Shown: one piece after another, positions 24,954-33,177 of the stretch
Layout: each line of letters opens with the position of its first letter
Numbering within the stretch: position 1 is the first letter of the stretch
Origin: Promethearchaeota archaeon
GTDB lineage: Archaea > Asgardarchaeota > Lokiarchaeia > Sigynarchaeales > SOKP01
Reading direction: 5' to 3'
Length of the DNA: 64,000 nucleotides
NCBI GenBank assembly: GCA_013375495.1
Contig: JABXKC010000018.1
Span: forward strand, 1-64,000
The notes under the pieces: generated by a model
Seen by the model: the letters and a program-made list of their open reading frames with translations, nothing else
The model's database searches: none
Told to the model about the DNA's origin: nothing
Made by a program: the position numbers and the translations under genes

Positions 24954-25706
24954 ATGAAGATACACTCCCTTTTTATTTTAAACAAAGCAGGAGCTTGCTT
25001 ATACAGTAGAAACATCACAAGTGATTTTGAGAACATAGAACCAAATTTGATAACTCCTTTTTTTTCAGCAATTTTTTCGTTTTCTGAGAGTGTAATTTCT
25101 AAAGAAACACCTGAAATTCTCGAAATGGGTGGTTTTAGGATTGCTTTTAAAGTAGAGGGAGATTATATTTATGCTATATTAGCAAATACAAGCGCTAGTC
25201 TATTGTTTATAGAATCTCGGTTAATAAGTATAGTTCAAGTATTTAAAGATTTTTTAGAGAATAACAAAGTCGAATCCTACGAAGTGATTGAAAATCCCGA
25301 ATTTGATGATAAGATTGATTCAATTATTACTGGGGATGAGGAATTAGTTTCAAGCCAGCCTTTATACAAAAAAATTATAGATTTATTTAACAGATTAACG
25401 CTCGAAAATGAAATCCTAGGAGCTGCTTTATTTTCTATAAACGGGAAAGTAATTTTTTCTTCGTTGCCAAATGAAATTCTCCTATCATCGCTAAAAGAAT
25501 TAGAAATTAGGCATATAGTTGCAAATGAATATGCCATGACCTTCTACAGCCTGGAAAACGACCAAAAAGTATTTTCCCGAATCATCAATATCCCTTGGAA
25601 ATTAGATCCACTCTTAATCGTAATTTTATACGAATCTTCTGTCCCTTTAGGAATGGCTGAAGTCAATTTAGAAAAGATAACAAAAGCAATTCAAAACATA
25701 ATTTAA
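24954..25706 (+). CDS. Longin/Roadblock-like two-domain protein
   Basis: 250 residues. The N-terminus (HSLFILNKAGACLYSRNI, then FFSAIFSFSESV) has the pattern of longin and sigma-adaptin-type domains: a hydrophobic strand, a turn with Gly, a strand with Tyr-Ser/Arg and a helix of F-x-S-A-I. Residues about 130-250 look like a second, related alpha/beta domain (ILGAALFSINGKVIFSS, later LDPLLIVILYESSVPLGMAEV). Such proteins are expanded in Asgard archaea, where they partner small GTPases. No GTPase is adjacent; a related architecture is encoded at 30117-33079. Assignment is by pattern only. Confidence 0.6.
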   Translation: MKIHSLFILNKAGACLYSRNITSDFENIEPNLITPFFSAIFSFSESVISKETPEILEMGGFRIAFKVEGDYIYAILANTSASLLFIESRLISIVQVFKDFLENNKVESYEVIENPEFDDKIDSIITGDEELVSSQPLYKKIIDLFNRLTLENEILGAALFSINGKVIFSSLPNEILLSSLKELEIRHIVANEYAMTFYSLENDQKVFSRIINIPWKLDPLLIVILYESSVPLGMAEVNLEKITKAIQNII

Positions 25707-25771
25707 ACCAGACTTCTAAGAATCGGAAAGATAAAATAACCTTTTTTTATGGTTAATGATTTTGGGACTTT

Positions 25772-27037
25772 ATGTATGATTTTATTGTAATTGGTGCTGG
25801 AATTTCTGGAGCTACTTTCGCTTATAAAGCTTCAAAATACGCAAAAACGCTTCTTGTGGAAGCTCAAGACTACGCACGAGAAATTCCCGTAAGAACAAAC
25901 ATTTTTGCTGAACATAATAAACCTTTTGTCGACGATGATTTCTGGAACGATGAATCTATATTTCCACGACCATTTATTCAGTTGAATTATAAAAGCGAGA
26001 AATATGACGGATTATTGCACTCGAAGGAATTTGGAGCACCACTGGGAAAAATATCTCATACAGAAATATTGATTAAAAAACTCATTGATAAATTTAGGGA
26101 TCAAGGCGGCACAACTCTTTTTAACGCGAATATTGCTAAAATTGTAAGACATACGGACTCGATTGAAGTTATTGACGGAAAGAGTAAATCGTATTCTACA
26201 AAACTTTTGGTTCTCGCTACAGGATCTCGGGGTTTTCCACTCCAAAAATCGTTAGGATTTGGTACCCCTGAATCCTATATGGGAATTTACACCAATATTT
26301 ACGCAGATCAATCGATTCTAGATAATAATTTCAGTTTTCAATACATGTTTCATCTAAATCCCAAGATTAGCCATAACGGTCCCTTTTTCTTTAACGTTGG
26401 GAAAGGTCGAATTGCAACTGGATACTTGGGGAATAGGGAAAGTCCCGCAGAGCTTAAGAGTAAGTTAATTAGAATTCTTAAGAATTATCAAACAATCCAA
26501 CCGTTCATGAAAGGGATAAACTGGGACGAATCTATTCCGTTTATAAGTGGAGGAATATCAAAGCATCCGATAAGCTCGTTTTCAAAAGATCGCGTAATCG
26601 TGTTAGGTGAAGCGGCTGGATTAGTTACAGCTTTTTTTTACGAGGGGATCCTATGCGGTTTAGCGAGCGCTGATATAGCCGCAACAATGCTAGAAGATTT
26701 ACTTACAAATAATTCTAGTTTCTCGAGAGTCGAATTAAAGAAATATGACGATGATGTTGCCAGAATTTTGTTCACATACTTTAGAAATGGTAATGCGTGC
26801 GAATACCTCTTTTATAATGAGAGTTCTTCTTCTAAAACTTTATGGAATTCTTATACAAACCTTTTAAATACTAATAAAACGGTGAGAAAATATGTTTACG
26901 AAGCACATATTAACCAGGACTTATCAACACATAATACTGACAACGACAGATGGGTTGGAGAAAGATTATTTGCTACAATTCCCGTCATTTCTAAAATGAC
27001 GCTCTGGCCAAAGTTTCTGAAAGCCATGAGCTTTTAG
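25772..27037 (+). CDS. Geranylgeranyl reductase-like FAD protein
   Basis: 421 residues. It starts with the FAD motif DFIVIGAGISGATFAYKASK and an acidic strand end (LLVEAQ). A second motif KLLVLATGSRG and a C-terminal VIVLGEAAGLVTAFFYEGIL (the GD/EAAG..P/A..G.G loop of the GGR family) are visible. Archaeal relatives reduce the isoprenoid chains of membrane lipids. The Ala/Gly/Phe variations near the substrate site mean another substrate cannot be excluded. A short decayed copy of this motif occurs at about 29917. Confidence 0.8.
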   Translation: MYDFIVIGAGISGATFAYKASKYAKTLLVEAQDYAREIPVRTNIFAEHNKPFVDDDFWNDESIFPRPFIQLNYKSEKYDGLLHSKEFGAPLGKISHTEILIKKLIDKFRDQGGTTLFNANIAKIVRHTDSIEVIDGKSKSYSTKLLVLATGSRGFPLQKSLGFGTPESYMGIYTNIYADQSILDNNFSFQYMFHLNPKISHNGPFFFNVGKGRIATGYLGNRESPAELKSKLIRILKNYQTIQPFMKGINWDESIPFISGGISKHPISSFSKDRVIVLGEAAGLVTAFFYEGILCGLASADIAATMLEDLLTNNSSFSRVELKKYDDDVARILFTYFRNGNACEYLFYNESSSSKTLWNSYTNLLNTNKTVRKYVYEAHINQDLSTHNTDNDRWVGERLFATIPVISKMTLWPKFLKAMSF

Positions 27038-27165
27038 AAAAACAAATTGCTCTTCTCGTTACTTTTTAAATCATAGACTTTCAGATAATTAAAAAATTAA
27101 AAGTAAAATAAAAATATAAATAAAAAAAAAAGAAGCTAATTTTTGTTTTTTCTTGAAAACTGGCA

Positions 27166-29748
27166 TTAATAATATAGACGCGTTACAGATTCTCTTACTT
27201 TCCATATATCCCATAATCTAAATCTCATCGGTTTATATGTCCATGTTTCATATAGTTCCAGTTGATCGTAAGCGTGATTAAATTCGCCTAAATAATTTAT
27301 GAATCCACTTTGTCCCGGTGGAATCACATTCCATGCATTAGGTGAACTTGTACATCCCCATCCCCTTCTCCTTCTTGGCATTTCTACAATCTGGTTATAT
27401 GTACCTCGATTCATAGAATGCAATATTGGGCTAGGTAAAGCTCCTTGTTGACTCATTATTGTAATTCTAACGTGTGTAAGCCAGGTGTCCATATCTGGTC
27501 CTAAATCTGCAGTTAAATTTCCTACAGTCCATTTTAATACTCTGATCATAACATCTTCTTTGTCTTCACCGTTGAGATAGTCGTAATTGAGAGGAAATGT
27601 CGACGCTGGACCGTCAAAGAGATGGATTAATACGCTAGAGGAACCTCCAACTCCGGGTGGGAGGTCATCATCGAAAATTTCATGACGAATCCTATCAAAC
27701 CAGTCTTGGAAAATAGTTAATCCTGGATCATCATATGTGCCTTCTACAGCGGGATATTGAGGGGCAATTAAATCATTAAAGTAATGATTCCATGATTGAA
27801 GATATGGTAGAACCGTGGCTATTTGCAGATCAGTTAAAGCTGCTTCTTCAGCTGCTGTTAGAAGATGTGTGAGAACTTTTTTAGTATTTATTCCTCCCTG
27901 GTTATGATGATATCCTGCTCTCATATTAATGGTATTCATGTCGTCCCAAGTTAATTTTCCTTTAGTTGCTAGTAAGTCTTCTACTGTATCCATTATTTCG
28001 CTAACACGGTGACCTTCGCCCCATCCAGCGTCTGATTCTCCATAAGGCCAATCAGCCATTGGTTTATTGTTCCAGTTAGACATCCAACCTTGCTCAGGGT
28101 TAATGCATACTGGCATCTCAGAGGGTCCAGTTACTCGTACCCATTCTTCTTGCCCAGTACCCCATAGCGGTAAACGATCGTCAATCGGTCTGCCATAGAG
28201 TCCAGTTTCGGGTTTTACAGGAAAAGCTCCAGAATGCCAATAACCAATATTTCCCTTCCTATCAGCTAGAAAAAAGTTATGGTTTGGTTTTACTAACGTA
28301 CAAGCTTCATGAAAATCTCCGAGATCTTTTGCTTGTTGAAATAACGACCACCCTTCTTCAGCGCCTAATTCGTCCTTAAAGTAAGGAGTTTTCATTGAAT
28401 AAGCTAAATGGTTGTCTAAGTCCCATGCGATAATTGGTCCATGAATAGTGCGATACACATCTCTTTCTTCGTAGAAAAGCTTACGATAGCCATAAACTCG
28501 TTCAATCCGTTTTTCCATGTCAACCCATCCGCCATTAAACAAATATTGAGAACTATTCGCAGGATTTAAGACTTCGATGTATGTGTCCATTACGTCAGAA
28601 GACCCTGTAGTTGATGTCCAAGCTCCATAGGTACTAGCACCAATCAAAATTGAGGGTGCATGAGGCATCATCATACCTACAGCATTAATTCCAGCACCGT
28701 GTAATCCAACTTCGAGAACAATTTGAGGAATTGATAGCCCCATTTGAGGGCCTCCTAATTGAAGCGCATTTCTTGTTTCGGAATTTTTTGGAGCAACAAT
28801 AAGCGCATTACTCCCAAATTTGGTTGGTAAACCCATCGATTCGTATAGCTGAGTTAATCCCATCTGTTGCTCTTGGTATTCATGATATACCTCCTCTATA
28901 TTATTAGGATATCCGGAAGTAATACTCGGGTTCCAAGAGTTAATGCTCCACACATCTGGCCATACAGCTTCTTCACGAGGTATTGTTACTTCTGCACCTG
29001 GATCATTTTGAGGGAAGAGGTCGTTAAAGATATCCCATCCTATTATGTCCCCATCTATTTTGTTCCAATGCATTTCTTGTAGTGCTTGTAAAGCCGTCGC
29101 ATATTGAAGTTCATTACCTCCAGTTCCACCAAATCTCCATGCCATCATCACAACGATTGCGACTGAATCCTCTACTGTCCAGGGCTCAAGAGGAAGCCCA
29201 TCCGGCGTTAATGCTCCCGGAAGATATTCAACAGGCATGAGTGATACATCTCCTTGAGCTGCTGCTGTCAATGCTTCTTCGATATATAAATTTATACCAT
29301 CTACATATGCTTCCATCATCTCCTTAAGCTTTGCTTTAGGATCAGAAGGTACCCAATTGTCAAAAATTTCTCTTAGTTCTTCTTTGCTATATGCTATACT
29401 ACGTTGGTAAAAATCTGCATTGATAGATGCTAAACCAAATTCAGCAAGACTCCCATAACCTTGCCTTCTATATAGATCTGCTTGCCAAAGCCTGTCTTGA
29501 GCCATTGCATAGCCACAACCATATGCTAAACCTTCCTTTTTATTCGCAAACACGTGAGGTACTCCGAAATCATCTCTAATAATAGTTACTCTTTTTCGAC
29601 CTTTTCCTATACAATTTACTTCTGCTTTTACATCTGTAGTTTCATCCGAATTGTCTATTGTTGTTGATTCCACTAGTGGAATAAATGAAAGCAAAAAGAT
29701 AATTGACAGTAAAAAAGCCCAATTTTTTTTCTTCATTTTTTTTATCAC
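27166..29748 (-). CDS. Secreted penicillin acylase-family (N-terminal nucleophile) hydrolase
   Basis: 860 residues. An N-terminal signal (Lys-rich then LLSIIFLLSFIPL, cleaved near VESTT) implies export. The precursor layout is that of penicillin acylases: an alpha chain starting VTIIRDDFGVPHVFA and the beta chain nucleophile in FGSNALIVAP with Ser313, where autocatalytic cleavage before Ser is expected. Later motifs match the family: QLGGPQMG, HGAGINAVGMMMPHAP, and HNFFLADRKGNIGYWHSG. Substrates of archaeal members may be acyl-homoserine lactones, peptides or amides. Length and motifs look intact. Confidence 0.9.
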   Translation of the reverse strand: MIKKMKKKNWAFLLSIIFLLSFIPLVESTTIDNSDETTDVKAEVNCIGKGRKRVTIIRDDFGVPHVFANKKEGLAYGCGYAMAQDRLWQADLYRRQGYGSLAEFGLASINADFYQRSIAYSKEELREIFDNWVPSDPKAKLKEMMEAYVDGINLYIEEALTAAAQGDVSLMPVEYLPGALTPDGLPLEPWTVEDSVAIVVMMAWRFGGTGGNELQYATALQALQEMHWNKIDGDIIGWDIFNDLFPQNDPGAEVTIPREEAVWPDVWSINSWNPSITSGYPNNIEEVYHEYQEQQMGLTQLYESMGLPTKFGSNALIVAPKNSETRNALQLGGPQMGLSIPQIVLEVGLHGAGINAVGMMMPHAPSILIGASTYGAWTSTTGSSDVMDTYIEVLNPANSSQYLFNGGWVDMEKRIERVYGYRKLFYEERDVYRTIHGPIIAWDLDNHLAYSMKTPYFKDELGAEEGWSLFQQAKDLGDFHEACTLVKPNHNFFLADRKGNIGYWHSGAFPVKPETGLYGRPIDDRLPLWGTGQEEWVRVTGPSEMPVCINPEQGWMSNWNNKPMADWPYGESDAGWGEGHRVSEIMDTVEDLLATKGKLTWDDMNTINMRAGYHHNQGGINTKKVLTHLLTAAEEAALTDLQIATVLPYLQSWNHYFNDLIAPQYPAVEGTYDDPGLTIFQDWFDRIRHEIFDDDLPPGVGGSSSVLIHLFDGPASTFPLNYDYLNGEDKEDVMIRVLKWTVGNLTADLGPDMDTWLTHVRITIMSQQGALPSPILHSMNRGTYNQIVEMPRRRRGWGCTSSPNAWNVIPPGQSGFINYLGEFNHAYDQLELYETWTYKPMRFRLWDIWKVRESVTRLYY

Positions 29749-30116
29749 TTTTTTGGATTTTTTTTTACAAAATTGTTGTACTTATCATTTTTGATTTTTA
29801 GATATTTAAACTTTTGTCAAAAAATAGATATCAAAAATGGCAAAATTGAACAATTTTCGAATCTGTTGATTTTTGGTACACTACACAAATTTAAAGCTAA
29901 GGAGTAGAATTAACTAAGGAAAGTAGCTGGGTTAGTTACAGCTTTTTTTTTGAAGAAATCATAAATTGGTTTGTGTGTAAAAATCTAATTATGTGCTATG
30001 AGTATGAACAAAAATTGAAAAAAAATTTTTTTTATAGCCTTATTATTACAACAATAATTAGCAATATTTAATTTTGACAAAAAAAATGTTAAAATATTAA
30101 AAAATAGTGGTTGTCT
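29749..30116. other. Intergenic region with a decayed gene fragment
   Basis: This 368-base stretch has the upstream region of the penicillin acylase gene and a fragment resembling the geranylgeranyl reductase-like gene (29917-29965). The rest is AT-rich with A/T runs; nothing else is recognised. Confidence 0.5.
29917..29965 (+). pseudogene. Decayed fragment related to the geranylgeranyl reductase-like gene
   Basis: GCTGGGTTAGTTACAGC followed by nine T (29926-29951) matches 26614-26639 of the flavoprotein gene nearly base for base (one mismatch before the T-run). The frame gives VAGLVTAFF against AAGLVTAFF, then breaks with a one-base frameshift in the T-run. Upstream ACTAAGGAA weakly continues the match to the gene. 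Confidence 0.5.
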
Positions 30117-30608
30117 ATGGCTTCAGATTATAGCGTAATATGTAAACTCGGAGGATATGTTAATAGCAATCCTGAGCTAATTTCATCTTTTCCTTCGCTA
30201 GATCAGTCATCAGAGTCAGAAGTCCTTTCAAAATGTTTTCCTATCGGTTCAAAATACGGAGAATTCATCGTTGACAAATATCGCAAATATGTTGTATTAT
30301 CTTACATTTTTAGGGTAAATCAGACAGTAGATAGAGACGATCTCTTCTCTTTATCGGTATTGCTAAATAAAAGAGATAAAACTGAGATATATATGCCAGC
30401 TTTGAAAAGTTTAATTAATATCCTAGACGCAAATAGTATATTAAGTCAGGATATTTTAACTGAGTACCAACAGGTTATATTTGAAGGGATTAACCAAGAA
30501 AAAGATATTAACATAGAAAACGTGTTAATAGATTTCTCGAACATTTTTAAAGAAATTAAATCGAAGGTTCTTAAACAAAAACCTGAATTAAAAGGGAGTT
30601 TTTTATAA
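30117..30608 (+). CDS. Longin-like small protein (first gene of a membrane/GTPase cluster)
   Basis: 163 residues from ATG 30117 (TTG 30111 also in frame). A strand YSVICKLGGYV, a long loop, CFPIGSKYGEFIVDK, YVVLSYIFRVNQTVDRDDLF and SLSVLLNKRD follow the order of longin domains of the DENN/Nprl2 type, where a FP-x(3)-G...R..L.SL.V pattern is common. A C-terminal helix pair (SLINILDANSILSQD, then a Lys-rich helix) completes it. The next gene starts directly after its stop, so they are cotranscribed. The function is inferred from neighbours. Confidence 0.5.
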   Translation: MASDYSVICKLGGYVNSNPELISSFPSLDQSSESEVLSKCFPIGSKYGEFIVDKYRKYVVLSYIFRVNQTVDRDDLFSLSVLLNKRDKTEIYMPALKSLINILDANSILSQDILTEYQQVIFEGINQEKDINIENVLIDFSNIFKEIKSKVLKQKPELKGSFL

Positions 30609-31268
30609 ATGGCGGAAGATTTATTTGTACACGGGCTACAAAACATTGGATATTTATTGAATGTTATTGTAATTCCCTTAGCAACGATCATCGTAGGGCG
30701 GAAGCTCTTAAAGGAGAAAAAGGCAACTGGAAAATTAAATGATATTCGTGCTATAATATTTTTCATATTTTTTAGTTTTTCAAACCTGGTTATACTGGAA
30801 TTCCTCATTGGAACTCAATTTTACGATGTAGCAACTAGAGCATTTCTATCAGGATTATTCGGTGGCAGCGTTAACGAATTTAATTTATATTCATTAGTAA
30901 TTGGGATAATCGCATCGTTAGGTCTTATGATGGTTGCTGTGGCGAATAGATGGGACTTTTTACAATATAGTTCTCTCTTCTTCTTTGGAGGTATGATCCT
31001 ACTATATGTGTTTACTGGTTTCGGTGGACTTTTAGAGTCTTACATATATTTCGCAGGAGCAGCAAGCATCTTTTTCTTGTATCTAACAGCATTTCGCGTA
31101 AAAGATAATGGCGCTCTAGCACTAGCTATTTTCTTTACAATAGCATTTGGTACTGTCATTTTCGATGTAGCTCTGATCACAGGTTTTGGAGTAATACTAT
31201 ACAACATTGTTATCCTCATCTTTTCATTCGGATGGTTTAAACCATTTAAACAGGAGGTAGTTGCTTAA
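30609..31268 (+). CDS. Polytopic membrane protein A of the GTPase cluster
   Basis: 219 residues. About seven membrane segments: N-terminal YLLNVIVIPLATIIV, a Lys-rich cytoplasmic loop, then six more, ending in a short Lys-x-Phe tail. The region FLYLTAFRVKDNGALALAIFF parallels FFLIRDGRKSRNGLAIGMGL in the next gene. The start ATG follows immediately on the upstream stop. Topology is like a 7-TM receptor or sensor but with no retinal lysine or GPCR signature. Unknown function. Confidence 0.7.
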   Translation: MAEDLFVHGLQNIGYLLNVIVIPLATIIVGRKLLKEKKATGKLNDIRAIIFFIFFSFSNLVILEFLIGTQFYDVATRAFLSGLFGGSVNEFNLYSLVIGIIASLGLMMVAVANRWDFLQYSSLFFFGGMILLYVFTGFGGLLESYIYFAGAASIFFLYLTAFRVKDNGALALAIFFTIAFGTVIFDVALITGFGVILYNIVILIFSFGWFKPFKQEVVA

Positions 31269-31269
31269 A

Positions 31270-31920
31270 ATGGCGGAATATGGTTTTTTAATTGTTGAAA
31301 TCGTTTATTTTGCATTAGGTATAATGACTATTTTAAAGACATTAAAAGATTGGAAGGTAAACAAAAATAGAATGCTCATTGCTATAAGTGTTTATATTAC
31401 GGCTATTCTAGTGAGATCTCTCATCGATATTGGAGTTTTCGCCTTCGGGTTTGATGTGGATATCAATATAGTGGGAGGTCTCGATGTAGGTATGACCATG
31501 GGATTCATTTTATTTACTATTCAGTTGGAATTTATGTTTTACCTTATGGATTTACCCAAACTATACACTTTGCCGGTTATTATAACTTTTTACTTGATGA
31601 TAGGTAGAATTCTAGTTGATGTGTCGATGCCCTTTATTATCTATGCTATGATAACAGGTTATGGGTCCGCGTTCTTTCTTATAAGAGACGGAAGAAAAAG
31701 CCGAAACGGATTAGCAATCGGAATGGGATTGTTTTTTCTCTTTTGGGATCTCGGATCGACGTTTCAGATTGAAATTCTTTTTGTCTTTTTGAGATTATTG
31801 GCAATGATAGCGCTCTTTCTAGGAACAAAAGGTTTTTACGAGAAATATGTTTTCGTCAATGTCGAAGAAGAACAGAAAATCATGGGAACCTGGATTGCAA
31901 AATTAGTAGTAAAGGAATAA
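31270..31920 (+). CDS. Polytopic membrane protein B, divergent paralog of A
   Basis: 216 residues from ATG 31270, one base after the previous stop; GGAGG at 31252-31257 is a good ribosome-binding site. About seven membrane segments, with a Lys-rich first loop (KTLKDWKVNKNRM) at the same place as in A. A and B both begin MAE and share the RNGLA/DNGAL loop. The pair probably forms a heteromeric membrane complex. No catalytic motif is seen. It is followed by a T-run and a 260-base gap before the Arf-like GTPase. Confidence 0.7.
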   Translation: MAEYGFLIVEIVYFALGIMTILKTLKDWKVNKNRMLIAISVYITAILVRSLIDIGVFAFGFDVDINIVGGLDVGMTMGFILFTIQLEFMFYLMDLPKLYTLPVIITFYLMIGRILVDVSMPFIIYAMITGYGSAFFLIRDGRKSRNGLAIGMGLFFLFWDLGSTFQIEILFVFLRLLAMIALFLGTKGFYEKYVFVNVEEEQKIMGTWIAKLVVKE

Positions 31921-31925
31921 TAACG

Positions 31926-31935
31926 TTTTTTTTTT
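31926..31935 (+). terminator. T-run after membrane protein B
   Basis: Ten T residues start five bases after the stop, suggesting the three-gene unit ends here and the GTPase has its own promoter. Confidence 0.4.
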
Positions 31936-32182
31936 AATTACTTATGATATTAATCAGATCATTAAGAGTAGTAATATTTTAACCTAATTTCAGCTTATTA
32001 TTTTTATAGTAAATTCTTTTTGTTCTACTGAAAAATTAGAAAATAGATTCAATAAAAAAATAATTCTGTGGCAACATAACAAACAAAAATCTAAATCATT
32101 CCGTTTTTAATCATAGAGTTTTACTATAATTTCAAGATATAAATTGTAGAATTATTTATAAAACAACTTATGACTGAGTATA

Positions 32183-33079
32183 ATGGGAGTTAAAGATATT
32201 TTAAAACGAGTATTTACCAAAGAAAAAAAGATTGTTATTACTGGACTTGACAGTGCTGGTAAAACTACCATGGTAAGTTTTCTACAAAACGGTACTTTCA
32301 TGGAACATGCACCCACAATGGGTAAAGAATTAAACCAAATTGAAGTGCAAGGAATTCGTATAAATGTCATGGACATGGGGGCTCAAAAAGATTTCAGAGA
32401 TTTGTGGATTGGGGAAGCTTCGACTGCTGAGTGCGTTATATTTATGATAGATGCATACGCGCGAGAAAGATTCAGCGAAGCTAAAGACGAGCTATGGAAG
32501 TTATCTTCCATTTTTAAGAAGAAGCCCCTGATAATATTAGCTAACAAGTACGATCTTCAACCCGTTGCATCAATTAGCGAAATTATAGCAGCTTTGAACT
32601 TGAAAGACTTACCCTCTTTTGAAGTGATACCGATATCATGTAAAACAGGATACGGAATAGTAAAAGCATTTATGAAGATATATTACAAATTAACTGGTAA
32701 GCAGCTTACACAAAAGACGAACTTAAGAGCGATCACCGTTTTTGATCAGGGCGGAATTCCCTTAACTTCATCTTCAAATGAAGTTATATTACAAGGTGGA
32801 TTATTCACAGCCATTCATAGTTTTGTCAAGGAATCTTTTAATAAGGAACTTGATCAACTTAAAATGGGAGGTCATCTTATTCTTTTCAAACGATCGAAAC
32901 ATCTTATGGGATCAATAATCGTTCATGATAATGATAACGTCGATGTCAAGGAAGCGGAATCAGGATTAAACGATTTACTAGCCCATTTAGAACATATGTG
33001 TCCTGAACTTGAGAAAGAACAATTGAATTCGGATAAAATCGAATACTTAGTTGAGCAATACGCTTCAAATCTTTTATAA
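32183..33079 (+). CDS. Arf-like small GTPase with C-terminal longin/Roadblock-like domain
   Basis: 298 residues. Arf-type GTPase motifs: G1 GLDSAGKT (21-28), G2 Thr45, G3 DMGAQ (64-68, Ala in place of the second Gly of the DxGGQ motif), G4 NKYD (121-124), G5 ISCKTG (151-156). Like Arf it starts MG followed by an amphipathic helix. Residues about 180-298 add an alpha/beta domain (LRAITVFDQGGIPLTSS, GGHLILFKRSKHLMGSIIV) with longin/Roadblock character. It probably switches at a membrane with the upstream genes' products. Archaeal N-myristoylation is not established, so Gly2 may be coincidental. Confidence 0.85.
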   Translation: MGVKDILKRVFTKEKKIVITGLDSAGKTTMVSFLQNGTFMEHAPTMGKELNQIEVQGIRINVMDMGAQKDFRDLWIGEASTAECVIFMIDAYARERFSEAKDELWKLSSIFKKKPLIILANKYDLQPVASISEIIAALNLKDLPSFEVIPISCKTGYGIVKAFMKIYYKLTGKQLTQKTNLRAITVFDQGGIPLTSSSNEVILQGGLFTAIHSFVKESFNKELDQLKMGGHLILFKRSKHLMGSIIVHDNDNVDVKEAESGLNDLLAHLEHMCPELEKEQLNSDKIEYLVEQYASNLL

Positions 33080-33177
33080 ATCTTTATCCAAGTATTATTT
33101 TTTACTTACTTTTTATTTTATAAACTAATTATTTAATAGATGAGTTGATTTTGAGCTACAGTTCTAAATAAGAAAAA

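Noticed and set aside
30446..30808. A 120-codon minus-strand frame over the 30117/30609 junction
   Set aside because: Antisense shadow; the plus-strand genes are coupled and homologous to each other.
32183..32200. N-myristoylation of the Arf-like GTPase at Gly2
   Set aside because: The MG start matches eukaryotic Arf, but N-myristoyltransferase in this organism is not established, so it is not claimed.
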